DNA from: Porticoccaceae bacterium
GTDB taxonomy: Bacteria > Pseudomonadota > Gammaproteobacteria > Pseudomonadales > Porticoccaceae
Direction of reading: 5' to 3'
Assembly: GCA_026005035.1 (NCBI GenBank)
Contig: BPKH01000004.1
Coordinates: 186,001-250,000, forward strand
DNA length: 64,000 nt
Below the pieces are notes generated by a model, which was not told the DNA's origin, made no database searches, and saw only the letters and a list, made by a program, of their open reading frames with translations. Every line of letters begins with the position of its first letter. Position 1 is the first letter of the stretch. Positions 47,327 through 61,620 of this stretch are shown here, in pieces. Position numbers and translations under genes: made by a program.

Positions 47327-48389
47327 ATGGCTGGCCCAGTACGAAGGGGGGTTCGGGGTGGTTCGCTACCTCACCTTCCGGGCCATCATGGCGGTGCTCA
47401 CCGCGCTGGCCTTCTCCCTGTGGTGGGGGCCGGCCTTGATCCGCGCCCTGGAGCGACTCCAGATCGGCCAGGCGGTGCGGCGGGACGGTCCCGAAAGCCA
47501 CTACGTCAAGGCCGGCACCCCCACCATGGGGGGTGCTCTGATCCTCGCCGCGTTGGCTGTGGCCACCCTGCTCTGGGTGGACCTGGCGAATCGCTATGTG
47601 TGGATCGCGCTTGCCACCACCGCCGCCTTCGGCCTGATCGGCTGGGTAGACGACTACCGCAAGGTGGTGGAGCGCAACCCTCGCGGCCTGCCCGCGCGCT
47701 GGAAATATCTGTGGCAGTCGGTGGCCGGCCTGGGGGCCGCCGCGGCGCTCTACCTCACCGCCCAGTCACCGGTGGAGACGAGCCTCTACGTCCCCTTTTT
47801 CAAAGAGGTCTCCCTGGCCCTCGGGCCCTTCTACCTGGTGCTCGCCTACTTCGTGATTGTCGGCACCAGCAACGCTGTCAACCTCACCGACGGCCTGGAT
47901 GGGCTCGCCATCCTGCCCACGGTGATGGTGGCCGGGGCGCTCGCCATCTTCGCCTGGGTGGTGGGGAATGTGCGCCTCGCCGAGTATCTACACATTCCCT
48001 ATGTGGCCGGCGCCGGCGAGCTGATGGTGTTCTGCGCCGCCATCGTCGGCGCGGGGCTCGGCTTTCTGTGGTTCAACGCCTACCCGGCCCAGGTCTTCAT
48101 GGGGGATGTGGGGGCCCTCGCCCTGGGCGCGGCCCTGGGGGTGGTGGCGGTGATCGTCCGCCACGAGATCGTCCTGTTCGTCATGGGTGGGGTTTTCGTC
48201 CTGGAGACGGTGTCGGTGATTCTCCAGGTGGCCTCCTACAAGCTCACGGGGCGGCGGATCTTCCGCATGGCGCCGCTGCACCACCACTTCGAGCTCAAGG
48301 GCTGGCCTGAACCCCGGGTGATCGTGCGCTTTTGGATCATCAGTTTCATGTTGGTGTTGGTGGGTCTGTCGACCCTCAAGTTGCGGTGA
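47307..48389 (+). CDS. mraY: Phospho-N-acetylmuramoyl-pentapeptide transferase MraY
   Basis: Makes lipid I by moving phospho-MurNAc-pentapeptide to undecaprenyl phosphate. The 360-residue protein has ten membrane helices and the family motifs KAGTPTMGG, the Asp pair in [21 protein letters not shown] and the HHHFELKGW loop. Confidence 0.97.
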   Translation: MLLALAEWLAQYEGGFGVVRYLTFRAIMAVLTALAFSLWWGPALIRALERLQIGQAVRRDGPESHYVKAGTPTMGGALILAALAVATLLWVDLANRYVWIALATTAAFGLIGWVDDYRKVVERNPRGLPARWKYLWQSVAGLGAAAALYLTAQSPVETSLYVPFFKEVSLALGPFYLVLAYFVIVGTSNAVNLTDGLDGLAILPTVMVAGALAIFAWVVGNVRLAEYLHIPYVAGAGELMVFCAAIVGAGLGFLWFNAYPAQVFMGDVGALALGAALGVVAVIVRHEIVLFVMGGVFVLETVSVILQVASYKLTGRRIFRMAPLHHHFELKGWPEPRVIVRFWIISFMLVLVGLSTLKLR

Positions 48390-48393
48390 GGCG

Positions 48394-49734
48394 ATGGCGC
48401 GGGCGGCGTTCGAGGGGATGACGGTGGTTCTTGGGCTCGGCGCCACGGGGCTGTCCGTGGCTCGCTTCCTGGCGGCCCGGGGCGAGCCCTTCTGCCTGGC
48501 CGACACCCGTCCGGCACCCCCCGGGCTGGCCGCGGCCCGCGCCGCCTTTCCCGAGGTGGCGGTGGTGGCGGGCCCCCTCGGGGAGGTGGACCTGACCCGC
48601 GCCCGGCAGGTGGTGGCGAGTCCCGGGGTTCCCTGGGACCACCCCGCGCTGGCGGCGGCCCGGGAGGCGGGCGTGCCCGTGCTCGGGGACCTCGCCCTGT
48701 TCCTGGCCGAGGCGGATGCGCCCGTGGTGGCCATCACCGGCACCAACGGCAAGAGCACCGTCACCACCCTGGTGGGGCAGATGGCCGCCGCCGCCGGGCG
48801 CGCGGTGGGGGTGGGCGGCAATCTGGGCCCGCCGGCCCTCGACCTGTTGGCGCCGGGCCGCGACCTCTACGTGCTCGAGGTGTCGAGCTTCCAGCTCGAG
48901 TACCTGGAGCGCCCCGCAGCCCAGCTCGCCGTGCTGCTCAACTTCGCCTCCGACCACCTGGATCGCCACGGCTCGGAGGCCGCCTATTTGGCGGCCAAGC
49001 GGCGGGTGTTCGCCGGCGCCCGGGGGGCGGTGGTCAACCGCGACGACCCCCACTCCCAGCCGCCCCGCGAGGTTCCGGTGGCCTGGACCTTCGGGCTCGA
49101 CCGGCCGCCGGCGCGAGGGTTTGGGCTCGTGGCCCGCGACGGCGGCGAGTGGCTGGCCTGTGAGGGCGAAGCGCTCTTGCCCGCCGAGTCGCTGCTGGTG
49201 CGCGGCCGCCACAACCTGGCCAACGCCCTGGCGGCGCTGGCCATCGGCCGCGCCCTGGAGCTGCCCATGGCGGCGATGCTCGAGGCGCTGGCGCGCTTCC
49301 CGGGGCTGCCGCACCGCTGCCAGACGGTGGCACTGCGCGGCGGCGTGGCCTGGATCGACGACTCCAAGGCCACCAATGAGGCGGCGGCGGTGGCCGCCGT
49401 CGAGGGGCTTGCCGGAAAGGAGCCGGATCTGGTGCTCCTCGCCGGGGGGATGGCCAAGGGGCAAAGCTTCGCCCGCTTGGCGGCCGCCTGCGCAGGCAAG
49501 GTGCGCCACGCGCTGCTGTTCGGCGCCGATGCCGACCGGCTCGCCGCGGCGCTGGCCGGCGCGGTGGCGGTGGAGCGGGTGGCCGATCTGGCGGCCGCGG
49601 TGGCGCGCGCCGCGGAGCTCGCTCGCCCCGGGGACAAGGTGCTCTTGGCCCCGGCCTGCGCCTCCCACGACCAGTTCGCCGACTATGCCGCCCGGGGGCG
49701 GGCGTTCGCCGCGGCGGTGGAGGGGTTGTCGTGA
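48394..49734 (+). CDS. murD: UDP-MurNAc-L-alanine--D-glutamate ligase MurD
   Basis: Adds D-glutamate. The 446-residue Mur ligase has VLGLGATGLSVARFL, the ATP loop ITGTNGKSTVTTL, EVSSFQLEY, NDDSKATN-type IDDSKATNEAAA and a C-terminal ASHDQFADYAARG. ATG four bases after mraY; TGA overlaps the ftsW GTG. Confidence 0.96.
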   Translation: MARAAFEGMTVVLGLGATGLSVARFLAARGEPFCLADTRPAPPGLAAARAAFPEVAVVAGPLGEVDLTRARQVVASPGVPWDHPALAAAREAGVPVLGDLALFLAEADAPVVAITGTNGKSTVTTLVGQMAAAAGRAVGVGGNLGPPALDLLAPGRDLYVLEVSSFQLEYLERPAAQLAVLLNFASDHLDRHGSEAAYLAAKRRVFAGARGAVVNRDDPHSQPPREVPVAWTFGLDRPPARGFGLVARDGGEWLACEGEALLPAESLLVRGRHNLANALAALAIGRALELPMAAMLEALARFPGLPHRCQTVALRGGVAWIDDSKATNEAAAVAAVEGLAGKEPDLVLLAGGMAKGQSFARLAAACAGKVRHALLFGADADRLAAALAGAVAVERVADLAAAVARAAELARPGDKVLLAPACASHDQFADYAARGRAFAAAVEGLS

Positions 49735-50882
49735 ACGCCCTGCGCTTCGTCCGCCTTCCCGAGGGGGTCGACCTGCGCCTCCTCCTCGCCGCCGCGGCCA
49801 TCGCCTCCCTGGGGCTCGTGATGGTGGCCTCGAGCTCGGCGGACCAGGCCGCGCAAAACCTGGGGGATCCCCTCTACTACGCCCGCCGCCACCTGGTCTA
49901 CCTGGCGATCGCCGCCGCCGTGGCCTGGCTGGCCCTGCAGGTCCCCCTGGCCACCTGGCGGCGGGCAGCGCCGCTTTTCGTGGCGGGCACCCTGGCGGCG
50001 CTGCTGGCGGTGTTGCTGGTGGGGCGGGAGGTCAACGGGGCACGCCGCTGGCTCGTCCTGGGGCCGTTTAACCTGCAGGTGGCCGAGCTCGCCAAGGTGG
50101 CCGTGGTGGTGCACCTCGCCGCCTGGCTTGCCGCCCACCCGGGCCTTGCCGCCCGCCACTGGCGATCGGTGGTTCGGCCCCTGGCGCCGGTGGCGGCCAT
50201 GGGGGTGTTGCTGTTGGCCCAACCCGACTTCGGTTCCACCGTGGTGATCGCCGCCACGGCGGCGGGGCTGCTCTTTTTGGGCGGGCTGCCGCTGCGCGTG
50301 TTCGCCGGCTTCCTCGCCCTCGGCGCCGCCGCCCTGGCCGCGCTCGCCTGGTCCTCCCCCTACCGGCTGGAGCGCCTGGTCTCCTTTCTCGATCCCTGGG
50401 CCGACCAGTTCGACTCCGGTTACCAGTTGGTGCAATCCCTCATCGCCTTCGGCCGCGGCGGATGGCTGGGCGTGGGGCTCGGCAACGGGGTGCAAAAGCT
50501 CTTCTACCTGCCGGAGGCGCACACCGACTTCGTGATGGCGGTGGTGGCCGAGGAGCTGGGCCTTCTCGGCGTGGTGGCCGTGGTGGGGCTCTTTGGCCTC
50601 CTGGTGGGGCGGGTGTTCGCCATTGCCGGGCGAGCGGTGCGGCGCCAGGATTGGTTCGCCGCCCACCTGGCCCACGGTGTGGGCATCCTGATCGCCGGCC
50701 AGGCGTTCATCAACCTGGGCGTCACCGCGGGCCTCTTGCCCACCAAGGGGCTGACGCTACCCCTGGTGAGCTATGGGGGCTCCAGCCTGTTGGCCACGGC
50801 CCTGCTCCTCGCCCTGGCGGCGCGGGTGGGGATCGAGATGGACGAACGCCACTGGGCGCCGGGGAGGTCGGCCGGTGGTTAG
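49731..50882 (+). CDS. ftsW: Peptidoglycan glycosyltransferase FtsW
   Basis: SEDS-family glycan polymerase of the septum, partner of FtsI. The 383-residue protein has ten helices, the NGARRWL and QPDFGST motifs, the catalytic-loop Asp in LPEAHTDFV, and LPLVSYGGSS. GTG start overlapping murD. Confidence 0.95.
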   Translation: MNALRFVRLPEGVDLRLLLAAAAIASLGLVMVASSSADQAAQNLGDPLYYARRHLVYLAIAAAVAWLALQVPLATWRRAAPLFVAGTLAALLAVLLVGREVNGARRWLVLGPFNLQVAELAKVAVVVHLAAWLAAHPGLAARHWRSVVRPLAPVAAMGVLLLAQPDFGSTVVIAATAAGLLFLGGLPLRVFAGFLALGAAALAALAWSSPYRLERLVSFLDPWADQFDSGYQLVQSLIAFGRGGWLGVGLGNGVQKLFYLPEAHTDFVMAVVAEELGLLGVVAVVGLFGLLVGRVFAIAGRAVRRQDWFAAHLAHGVGILIAGQAFINLGVTAGLLPTKGLTLPLVSYGGSSLLATALLLALAARVGIEMDERHWAPGRSAGG

Positions 50883-51938
50883 GGGCAGCGCGGTGATCCT
50901 GGCGGGCGGCACCGGCGGACACGTCTTCCCCGCCCTGGCCTTGGCCGAGGCCCTCGCCCGGCAGGGGGTGGCGGTGGACTGGGTGGGCACCGCCCAGGGG
51001 ATTGAGGCGCGCCTCGTGCCCGCCGCCGGCTATCCGCTGCACACCCTCGACGCGGCGGGCCTGCGGGGGGTGGGATTCGCGCGCCGGATGCGGGCCGCTT
51101 GGGGGCTCACCCGGGCGCTGGGGCAAGCGCTGCGCCTGTTGCGCAGATTGCGGCCCGGACTTGCCGTGGGCTTTGGCGGCTACGCCGCCGCCCCGGGGGG
51201 ACTGGCGGCGAAGCTGCTCGGCATTCCCCTGGTGATCCACGAGCAAAACGCCGTGGCTGGCACCACCAACCGCCTGCTGGCGCGCTTCGCCCGGCGGGTG
51301 GCGACCGCCTTTCCCGGGGTGCTGCCCCGCGGGGAACTGGTGGGCAACCCGGTGCGCCCGGCCATCGCCGCCCTGCCGCCCCCCGAGGTGCGCGGCGTGG
51401 GCAGCCGCCGTCCCCTGCGCCTTCTGGTCCTGGGGGGCAGCCAGGGGGCGGCCACTCTCAATCGCCTGTTGCCCGAAGCCCTGGCGCTGTGTAGGGGGGT
51501 GACCTTCGCGGTCCGCCACCAGTGCGGCGTGCGCCACCTGGAGGCGACGCGCGCCGCCTATCGGGCGGCGGGGGTCGAGGCCGAAGTGGTCCCCTTCGTG
51601 GAAGAGATGGCCGAGGCCCTCGGCTGGGCCGACCTGGCGGTGGCCCGGGCGGGCGCGTTGACGGTGGCGGAACTGGCCGCGGCCGGGCTCGGCGCGCTGC
51701 TGGTGCCCTTCCCGGCGGCCATCGACGACCACCAGACGGCCAACGCCCGCTGGTTGGTCGAGGCCGGTGCGGCTCGCCTACTACCCGAAAGGGAACTGAC
51801 GGCCGCTGGGCTGGCGGCCGAACTGGGCGGCCTCGCCGCCGAGCCGGCTCGGCTTGCCGCCATGGCCGCCGCGGCCCGCGCCCGCGCCCTGTCCGATGCG
51901 GCCGAGCGCCTGGCGGCGATCTGCTTGGAGGAGATGAG

Positions 51939-51942
<4 letters not shown>
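50875..51942 (+). CDS. murG: UDP-GlcNAc transferase MurG (lipid II synthesis)
   Basis: Adds GlcNAc to lipid I at the cytoplasmic face. The 355-residue GT-B enzyme shows [48 protein letters not shown] and [14 protein letters not shown]. The GTG at 50875 is eight bases inside ftsW and has GGGGAGG seven bases before it; a later GTG at 50893 would cut into the conserved start. Confidence 0.95.
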
Positions 51943-55042
<3,100 letters not shown>

Positions 55043-55048
55043 ACAGCG

Positions 55049-56296
55049 ATGGCCAATGCACAGCGCGAACAGATGATCGTCGGACTCGACATCGGCACCT
55101 CGAAGGTCGCCTGCATCGTCGGCGTGGTCGGCTCCGACGGCGGGTTGGAGGTGGTGGGCATGGGGATGCACCGCTCCTGCGGCATGAAGAAAGGGGTGGT
55201 GGTGAACATCGAGTCCACCGTGCACGCCATCCAGCGGGCGGTGGAGGAGGCGGAACTGATGGCCGGCTGCCACATCCACTCGGTCTACGCCGGGATCGCC
55301 GGCAGCCACATCCGCAGCCTCAACTCCCACGGCATCGTGGCCATCAAGGACCGGGAGGTGCAGCAGGCGGACATCGACCGGGTGATCGACGCCGCCCGGG
55401 CGGTGGCGATCCCTGCCGACCAGGAGATCCTCCACGTGCTGCCCCAAGAATTCATCATCGACAACCAGGAGGGAGTGCGCGATCCCATCGGCATGTCGGG
55501 GGTGCGCCTGGAGGCCAAGGTCCACCTGGTGACCTGTGCCGCCAACGCCGCCCAAAACATCAAGAAGTGCATCCGCCGCTGCGGGCTCGAGGTGGAAGAG
55601 CTGATCCTCGAGCAGCTGGCCTCCAGCTACGCGGTGCTCACCGACGACGAGCGGCAGCTGGGAGTGTGTCTGGTGGACATCGGCGGGGGCACCACCGACA
55701 TCGCCGTCTTTGCCGACGGCGCCATCCGCCACACGGCGGTGATCCCGGTGGCCGGCGACCAGGTGACCAACGACATCGCCATGGCCCTGCGCACCCCCAC
55801 GCCGCGGGCCGAGGAGCTCAAGATCCGCTACGCCTGCGCTCTGGCCAAGCTGGCCGGTCCCGACGAGACCATCAAGGTGCCGAGCGTGGGCGACCGGCAG
55901 CCGCGTGACCTCTCCCGCCAGGCGCTGGCCGAAGTGGTGGAGCCGCGCTACGAGGAGCTCTTCACCCTGGTGCAGGCGGAGCTGCGCCGTTCGGGTTACG
56001 AGGACCTGCTCGGCGCCGGCGTGGTACTCACCGGGGGCACCAGCAAGATGGAGGGCGCCGTGGAGCTCGCCGAAGAGATCTTCCACATGCCGGTGCGCCT
56101 CGGCGCGCCGGCCGAGATCCGGGGGCTTACGGACATCGTGAGCAACCCCATTCACGCCACCGGAGTGGGCCTTCTGCTCTACGGACTGGAGCAGGAGCGC
56201 CTCGGCCAGCGGGGCGGAGAGAGCCGAGCAGGGGGCGGCGGTTGGCTTTCTCCCTGGATCGAGCGGCTGCGAAGTTGGTTTGGAGGGGAGCGCTGA
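55049..56296 (+). CDS. ftsA: Cell division protein FtsA
   Basis: Actin-like protein that tethers FtsZ to the membrane. The 415-residue protein has VGLDIGTSKVACIVG, the SHI 1C subdomain, [30 protein letters not shown], and a C-terminal amphipathic helix (PWIERLRSWFG). ATG six bases after the corrected ftsQ stop. Confidence 0.97.
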   Translation: MANAQREQMIVGLDIGTSKVACIVGVVGSDGGLEVVGMGMHRSCGMKKGVVVNIESTVHAIQRAVEEAELMAGCHIHSVYAGIAGSHIRSLNSHGIVAIKDREVQQADIDRVIDAARAVAIPADQEILHVLPQEFIIDNQEGVRDPIGMSGVRLEAKVHLVTCAANAAQNIKKCIRRCGLEVEELILEQLASSYAVLTDDERQLGVCLVDIGGGTTDIAVFADGAIRHTAVIPVAGDQVTNDIAMALRTPTPRAEELKIRYACALAKLAGPDETIKVPSVGDRQPRDLSRQALAEVVEPRYEELFTLVQAELRRSGYEDLLGAGVVLTGGTSKMEGAVELAEEIFHMPVRLGAPAEIRGLTDIVSNPIHATGVGLLLYGLEQERLGQRGGESRAGGGGWLSPWIERLRSWFGGER

Positions 56297-56347
56297 AATG
56301 GCAGCGCCAGTGGTTTTCTTGGATTTGACGAGCGAGGGGTACTAGCC

Positions 56348-57523
56348 ATGTTCCAGATCATCGACAACGTGCCGGAGTCGGCGGAAATCAAAGTGATCGG
56401 CGTGGGGGGCGGCGGCGGCAACGCCGTGCGCCACATGATCGAGTGCCAGGTGGAGGGGGTGGAGTTCATCTGTGCCAACACCGACGCCCAGGCGCTCAAG
56501 AGCTTGAGCGGGGCGACGTTGTTGCAACTGGGCAACAACGTCACCCGCGGCCTCGGCGCCGGGGCCAATCCGGACATCGGCCGCCAGGCGGCCATGGAGG
56601 ATCGCGACCGCATCGCCGACGTGATCAAGGGCGCAGACATGCTCTTCATCACTGCCGGGATGGGCGGGGGCACGGGCACCGGGGCCGCGCCCGTGGTGGC
56701 CGACGTGGCCAAGGAGCTCGGCATCCTCACCGTGGCGGTGGTCACTCGCCCCTTCGCCTTCGAGGGGCGCAAGCGGGCGGCGGTGGCCGAGGAGGGGATC
56801 CGCAACCTCAAGGATCGGGTGGACAGCCTGATCACCATCCCCAACGAAAAGCTGCTCAGTGTCCTCGGCCGCCAGGTCAGCCTGCTGGAGGCGTTCCGCG
56901 CTGCCAACGACGTGCTCCTGGGCGCTGTCCAGGGGATCGCCGACCTGATCATCCGCCCCGGCCTGATCAACGTGGACTTCGCCGACGTGCGCACGGTGAT
57001 GGCGGAGATGGGCATGGCCATGATGGGCACGGGCAGCGCCCGCGGCGAGGAGCGGGCGCGAGCGGCGGCGGAGGCGGCGATCCACAGCCCGCTGCTCGAG
57101 GACATCAACCTGGAGGGGGCGCGGGGCATCCTGGTGAGCATCACCGCCGGTCCCGACCTCACCCTCGGGGAGTTCTCGGAGGTGGGCGACACCGTGGAGG
57201 AGTTCGCCTCACCCGACGCCAACGTGATCGTCGGCACCGTTCTCGACGAGAGCATGGGCGACGAGATCCGGGTGACGGTGGTGGCCACGGGCCTCGGCCA
57301 GCCCGCGGAAGCGGCCCCAGAGCCGGCGAAGATCGAGCGGGTCGGCTACGGTCGGGGGCGCGCTCCCCTGGCGGGCGGGGGTGAGCGCTCGGCGGCGGGA
57401 CGCCGGGGCGGCGAGGTGCGGCGCACCGCCGAGGCAAACGGGCCGCGGCGCAGCACCCAGGTGTGGGAGGCCGACCTCGACTACCTGGACATCCCCTCGT
57501 TCGTGCGCAACCAGGCCGATTGA
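56348..57523 (+). CDS. ftsZ: Cell division protein FtsZ
   Basis: Tubulin-like GTPase that forms the Z ring. The 391-residue protein has [12 protein letters not shown], the tubulin signature [12 protein letters not shown], the T7-loop region [14 protein letters not shown], and a C-terminal conserved peptide [14 protein letters not shown], which binds FtsA and ZipA. GAGGGG stands nine bases upstream. ftsZ promoters usually lie in ftsA; I could not pick one out. The next gene is not lpxC. Confidence 0.98.
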   Translation: MFQIIDNVPESAEIKVIGVGGGGGNAVRHMIECQVEGVEFICANTDAQALKSLSGATLLQLGNNVTRGLGAGANPDIGRQAAMEDRDRIADVIKGADMLFITAGMGGGTGTGAAPVVADVAKELGILTVAVVTRPFAFEGRKRAAVAEEGIRNLKDRVDSLITIPNEKLLSVLGRQVSLLEAFRAANDVLLGAVQGIADLIIRPGLINVDFADVRTVMAEMGMAMMGTGSARGEERARAAAEAAIHSPLLEDINLEGARGILVSITAGPDLTLGEFSEVGDTVEEFASPDANVIVGTVLDESMGDEIRVTVVATGLGQPAEAAPEPAKIERVGYGRGRAPLAGGGERSAAGRRGGEVRRTAEANGPRRSTQVWEADLDYLDIPSFVRNQAD

Positions 57524-57650
57524 GGGCGCTGGGGCGCCGGTGGTTGCTCCGCGGTGGGCGGCGGCCCTCCGCGGGGGGCGCGCCCGCAGCGGTGGAGGGG
57601 GGCGGCGTCCTTCTGTTAGTATTGCCGGCTCCGTCTCCCTCGGGGTCCGC

Positions 57651-58589
57651 GTGACGCACGTCCATCGCCCACCAGCCGCCGCTGTTCCCGCCGGCGGGCG
57701 CGCGCGGCCGAGCGCCCGCCGCCTGGTCCTGCGCTGGATGCGCCTGCCCCTCTGGGCGCAGGTGCTCTGCTCGCTGTGCGCCTTGGCCGTGCCGGCCGGA
57801 GTCGGGGTGGCGGTGGGGGCTCACTGGGGCGCCGAAGAGGTGTTGCGCGGTCGGCTCCAGCGCGAGCTCGCCGGCCAGCGCGCCGAGCTGGAGCGGGTGC
57901 GCCGAGAGGCGCAGCGGCGCACCCGCGGCCTGGCGCTGCGCGTGGCCGAACTCCAGGCCCGCATGGTGCGCCTCGACGCCCTGGGAGAGCGGCTGCTCGG
58001 TGAGGCCGGGCTCGCGGAGGAGGCGTCCTCCTGGGCGCGGCCGCCCGCGGTGGGCGGGCCCTTCGCGCCGGTGGGGCGGGCGGATCTGGCGGTCTACATT
58101 GGCGAGCTGGAGCGCCTCCTGCACCGGCGGGAGCGGGAGCTCAAGTCCCTCGAGGCGTTGTGGCTCGACCGGCGCGTCGCGCGCCAGAGCGCGGTGGGTG
58201 GGCGGCCCGTGGCCCGCGGTTTCCTCTCCTCCGCCTTCGGCGAACGGATCGACCCCTTCACGGGGGAACCCGCTTGGCACGGCGGGCTCGACTTCGCCGG
58301 TCCGCCGGGGGCGCCGGTGGTGGCCGTCGGCCCGGGGGTGGTGCGCTTTGCCGGCGCCCAGCCCGGTTACGGCAACCTGGTGGAGATCGACCACGGCGGC
58401 GGCCTGGTGACCCGCTACGCCCACGCCGAGCGGCTGGCGGTGGAGGCCGGTGACTGGGTCCGGCGCGGCCAGGTGATCGCCACCCTCGGCGCCACCGGTC
58501 GGGCCACCGGCCCGCACCTGCACTTCGAGGTCTACGAGCACGGCCGGGCGGTGGACCCCGCGCTCTACGTTCGCAAGACGTTGCGCTAG
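57651..58589 (+). CDS. M23 (LytM) family peptidase, membrane anchored
   Basis: A 312-residue envelope peptidase. An N-terminal membrane helix (about 33-56) is followed by a coiled coil ([20 protein letters not shown]) and a C-terminal LytM domain with complete zinc ligands: HGGLDF and [10 protein letters not shown]. It should cleave peptide cross-links or, as a scaffold, activate an amidase. Homologues stand directly upstream of secA in Pseudomonas. The GTG at 57651 has only a weak GGGG upstream, so the exact start is uncertain. Confidence 0.9.
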   Translation: MTHVHRPPAAAVPAGGRARPSARRLVLRWMRLPLWAQVLCSLCALAVPAGVGVAVGAHWGAEEVLRGRLQRELAGQRAELERVRREAQRRTRGLALRVAELQARMVRLDALGERLLGEAGLAEEASSWARPPAVGGPFAPVGRADLAVYIGELERLLHRRERELKSLEALWLDRRVARQSAVGGRPVARGFLSSAFGERIDPFTGEPAWHGGLDFAGPPGAPVVAVGPGVVRFAGAQPGYGNLVEIDHGGGLVTRYAHAERLAVEAGDWVRRGQVIATLGATGRATGPHLHFEVYEHGRAVDPALYVRKTLR

Positions 58590-58600
58590 GGGTGGGGGCC

Positions 58601-58618
58601 GGACCGCAGGGACGGTCC
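58601..58618 (+). promoter_or_regulatory. Hairpin upstream of secA
   Basis: GGACCG and CGGTCC form a six-bp stem around CAGGGA, with flanking G and C runs that could extend it, 38 bases before the secA ATG. No T-tract. It may be a processing or regulatory element; no secM-like gene is present. Confidence 0.35.
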
Positions 58619-58656
58619 CCTCGGTGTTCCCCTCCGCCGACGAGCGAGACGCAACC

Positions 58657-61599
58657 ATGGTAGCTGCGCGAATCCTGACCCGAATCATCGGCTCCCGCAA
58701 CGAGCGCATCCTGCGGCGCATGCGCCGCGTGGTGGCGCGCATCAACGCACTGGAAGAGGCGTTCAAGGCCCTCTCCGACGAGGCGTTGCGCGCCAAAACC
58801 GACGAGTTCCGCGAGCGGCTGGCTGGCGGGGCGACTCTCGACGAGCTCCTGCCCGAGGCCTTCGCCGCGGTCCGCGAGGCGGCGCGGCGCACCATCGGTC
58901 TGCGCCACTTCGACGTCCAGCTGATCGGCGGCATGGTGCTCCACGAGGGCAAGATCGCCGAGATGAAAACGGGGGAGGGCAAGACCCTGGTGGCCACCCT
59001 GGCCGCCTATCTCAACGCCCTGCCGGGCAAGGGCGTGCACGTGGTGACCGTCAACGACTACCTGGCCGCCCGGGACGCCCAGTGGATGGGGCCGGTCTAC
59101 CACGCCCTCGGCCTGAGTGTCGGGGTCATCCAGTCCTACCGCGGCGCCGGCCTCGAGAATTCGTTTTTGTTCTCGCCCGGCGCGGGCGAGGTGCCCCTCG
59201 AGCTGTGTAGCCGGCGGGAGGCCTACGCCGCCGACATCACCTACGGCACCAACAACGAATTCGGTTTCGACTACCTGCGCGACAACATGGCGCTGCGCCT
59301 CGAGGACAAGGTGCAGCGGGGCCACCACTACGCCATCGTCGACGAGGTGGACTCGATCCTGATCGACGAGGCGCGCACCCCCCTCATCATCTCCGGCGCC
59401 GCCCGGGACAGTTCCGCCCTGTACAAGCGGATGAACGAGCTGGTGAAGGCCCTCAAGCCCCAACGGGAGAGCGAAGAGGGCGCCACCGAGCCGGGGGACT
59501 TCGTCATCGACGAGAAGACCCGCCAGGTGGAGCTCACCGAGCAGGGGCACGAAAAGGCCGAACAGCTGCTCTTGGGGGCCGGCCTGCTGGCGGAAGGGGA
59601 GAGCCTCTACCAGCCGAGCAACCTGGTGCTGCTCCACCACCTGCACACCGCCCTGCGCGCCCACCACCTGTTCCACCGCGACGTGGACTACATCCTGCAG
59701 GGCAACCAGGTGGTGCTCATCGACGAGCACACCGGCCGCACCATGCCGGGTCGGCGCCTCTCGGAGGGCCTGCACCAGGCGATCGAAGCCAAGGAAGGGG
59801 TGCCGATCCAGAGCGAGAGCCAGACGCTGGCCTCCACCACCTTCCAGAACTACTTCCGCATCTACGAGAAGCTCGCCGGGATGACCGGCACCGCCGACAC
59901 CGAGGCCTACGAGTTCCACCAGATCTACGGCCTCGAGGTGGTGGTGATCCCCACCAACGTGCCGGTGCGGCGGCGGGATCTCAACGACCTGGTGTTCCTC
60001 ACCCAGAAGGAAAAGTTCGCGGCGGTGGTGGAGCACGTCAAGCAGGTCCACGCCAGCGGGGCGCCGGTGCTGGTCGGCACCACGTCGGTGGAAAACTCCG
60101 AGATCGTCTCCGCGCTGATGAAAAAGGCGGGGCTGCCCCACAACGTGCTCAACGCCAAGCATCACGAGCGGGAGGCCCAGATCATCGCCGAGGCGGGCCG
60201 CCTGGGCAGCATCACGGTGGCTACCAACATGGCCGGCCGCGGCACCGACATCCGCTTGCAGTCCTTCGCGTTTCCCGAGCTGCTCGCCTGGTGGCGGGAC
60301 CATGGCCTGGCTCCGGCCGACGCCACCGACCCCGAGGATCCCGCCCTCTTCGAGCGGCTCACCGATTTCTGGGTGGAGAAGTTTCTCGACGAGAAGGCCC
60401 GCGCCAAGCTCGCCCGGGCTTCGCTCGCCGACAAGCGCAAGGCGCTGCTCGCCCACTGGGAGGCGCAGGGGCTTTCCCCCCTGCCCTTCGAGCCGGTCAC
60501 CTCCACCGCGGGCCTCGGGGGGCTGCACATCATCGGCACCGAGCGCCACGAATCACGGCGGATCGACAACCAGCTGCGCGGCCGGGCGGGCCGCCAGGGG
60601 GATCCGGGCCTGTCCCGCTTCTACCTGTCCCTGGAGGACCCCCTCATGCGGCTCTTTGCCTCCGATCGGGTGCGCAGCATGATGCGGGCCCTCGGCATGG
60701 AGGGGGAGGCGATCGAGCACCGGATGGTGACCAATGCCATCGAAAAGGCGCAGCGCAAGGTGGAGGGGCGCAACTTCGACATCCGCAAGCAGCTTCTGGA
60801 GTACGACGACGTCGCCAACGACCAGCGGCGGGTCATCTACCAGCAGCGGGACGAGCTGTTGGCCGCCGAGGAGATCTCCGACCTGATCCGGGAGATCCGC
60901 GCCGACGCCATCAACGGGGTCATCGACCGCTACATCCCTCCCCAGAGCCTCGCCGAGCAGTGGGACGTGCCCGGCCTGGAGGAGGCGCTCAAGGCGGAAT
61001 TTGACCTCGAGTTGGACCTGCAGGGGTGGTTGGCCGCGGACAAGCGGCTCCACGAGGAAAAGCTGCGCGAGCGGATCCTCGCCGCCGCCGAGGAGGCCTA
61101 TGCCCGCAAGTGCGAGGCGATCGGCCCCGACATGCGGCTCATCGAAAAACAGGTGATGCTCCAGGTGCTCGACATGCACTGGAAAGACCACCTGGCCAAC
61201 ATGGACTACCTGCGCCAGGGGATCGGCCTGCGCGCTTACGCCCAGAAAAACCCCCGCCAAGAGTACAAGCGGGAGGCCTTCGAACTCTTTCGGCTGATGC
61301 TCGACAACATCAAGCTGGACACCATTCGCTTCCTCTCCCGGATCGAGGTGCGCTCCCACCAGGACGTGGAGGAGGCCGAACGGCGCCGCGCCGCCGCCCG
61401 CGCCGCCCAGCAGATGAGCTTCCGCCACGAATCCGCCGACGCCCTGGCCGCCGCGGCCGCCGAGCAGGGCGAGGCGCAACCCGCGCCGCCGCCCCCTCGC
61501 CAACCGTTCGTCCGCGAGGGCGCCAAGGTGGGCCGCAACGAACCCTGCCCCTGCGGCTCGGGGCGCAAGTACAAGCACTGCTGCGGGCGGCTCGCCTAG
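58657..61599 (+). CDS. secA: Preprotein translocase ATPase SecA, with two insertions
   Basis: Motor that drives unfolded proteins through SecYEG. The 980-residue protein has Walker A MKTGEGKT (Lys109), [25 protein letters not shown], the [13 protein letters not shown] helicase motif and the C-terminal zinc finger [13 protein letters not shown], which binds SecB. It is about 80 residues longer than E. coli SecA. One insertion ([20 protein letters not shown]) precedes [16 protein letters not shown] larger one, about 50 residues over E. coli, lies between GTDI (529-532) and GGLHIIG (621 on), where the usual LGG is LQS. ATG at 58657 preferred over an upstream GTG. Confidence 0.96.
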   Translation: MVAARILTRIIGSRNERILRRMRRVVARINALEEAFKALSDEALRAKTDEFRERLAGGATLDELLPEAFAAVREAARRTIGLRHFDVQLIGGMVLHEGKIAEMKTGEGKTLVATLAAYLNALPGKGVHVVTVNDYLAARDAQWMGPVYHALGLSVGVIQSYRGAGLENSFLFSPGAGEVPLELCSRREAYAADITYGTNNEFGFDYLRDNMALRLEDKVQRGHHYAIVDEVDSILIDEARTPLIISGAARDSSALYKRMNELVKALKPQRESEEGATEPGDFVIDEKTRQVELTEQGHEKAEQLLLGAGLLAEGESLYQPSNLVLLHHLHTALRAHHLFHRDVDYILQGNQVVLIDEHTGRTMPGRRLSEGLHQAIEAKEGVPIQSESQTLASTTFQNYFRIYEKLAGMTGTADTEAYEFHQIYGLEVVVIPTNVPVRRRDLNDLVFLTQKEKFAAVVEHVKQVHASGAPVLVGTTSVENSEIVSALMKKAGLPHNVLNAKHHEREAQIIAEAGRLGSITVATNMAGRGTDIRLQSFAFPELLAWWRDHGLAPADATDPEDPALFERLTDFWVEKFLDEKARAKLARASLADKRKALLAHWEAQGLSPLPFEPVTSTAGLGGLHIIGTERHESRRIDNQLRGRAGRQGDPGLSRFYLSLEDPLMRLFASDRVRSMMRALGMEGEAIEHRMVTNAIEKAQRKVEGRNFDIRKQLLEYDDVANDQRRVIYQQRDELLAAEEISDLIREIRADAINGVIDRYIPPQSLAEQWDVPGLEEALKAEFDLELDLQGWLAADKRLHEEKLRERILAAAEEAYARKCEAIGPDMRLIEKQVMLQVLDMHWKDHLANMDYLRQGIGLRAYAQKNPRQEYKREAFELFRLMLDNIKLDTIRFLSRIEVRSHQDVEEAERRRAAARAAQQMSFRHESADALAAAAAEQGEAQPAPPPPRQPFVREGAKVGRNEPCPCGSGRKYKHCCGRLA

Positions 61600-61620
61600 G
61601 GGGACGGGAGGGAATCGGCG

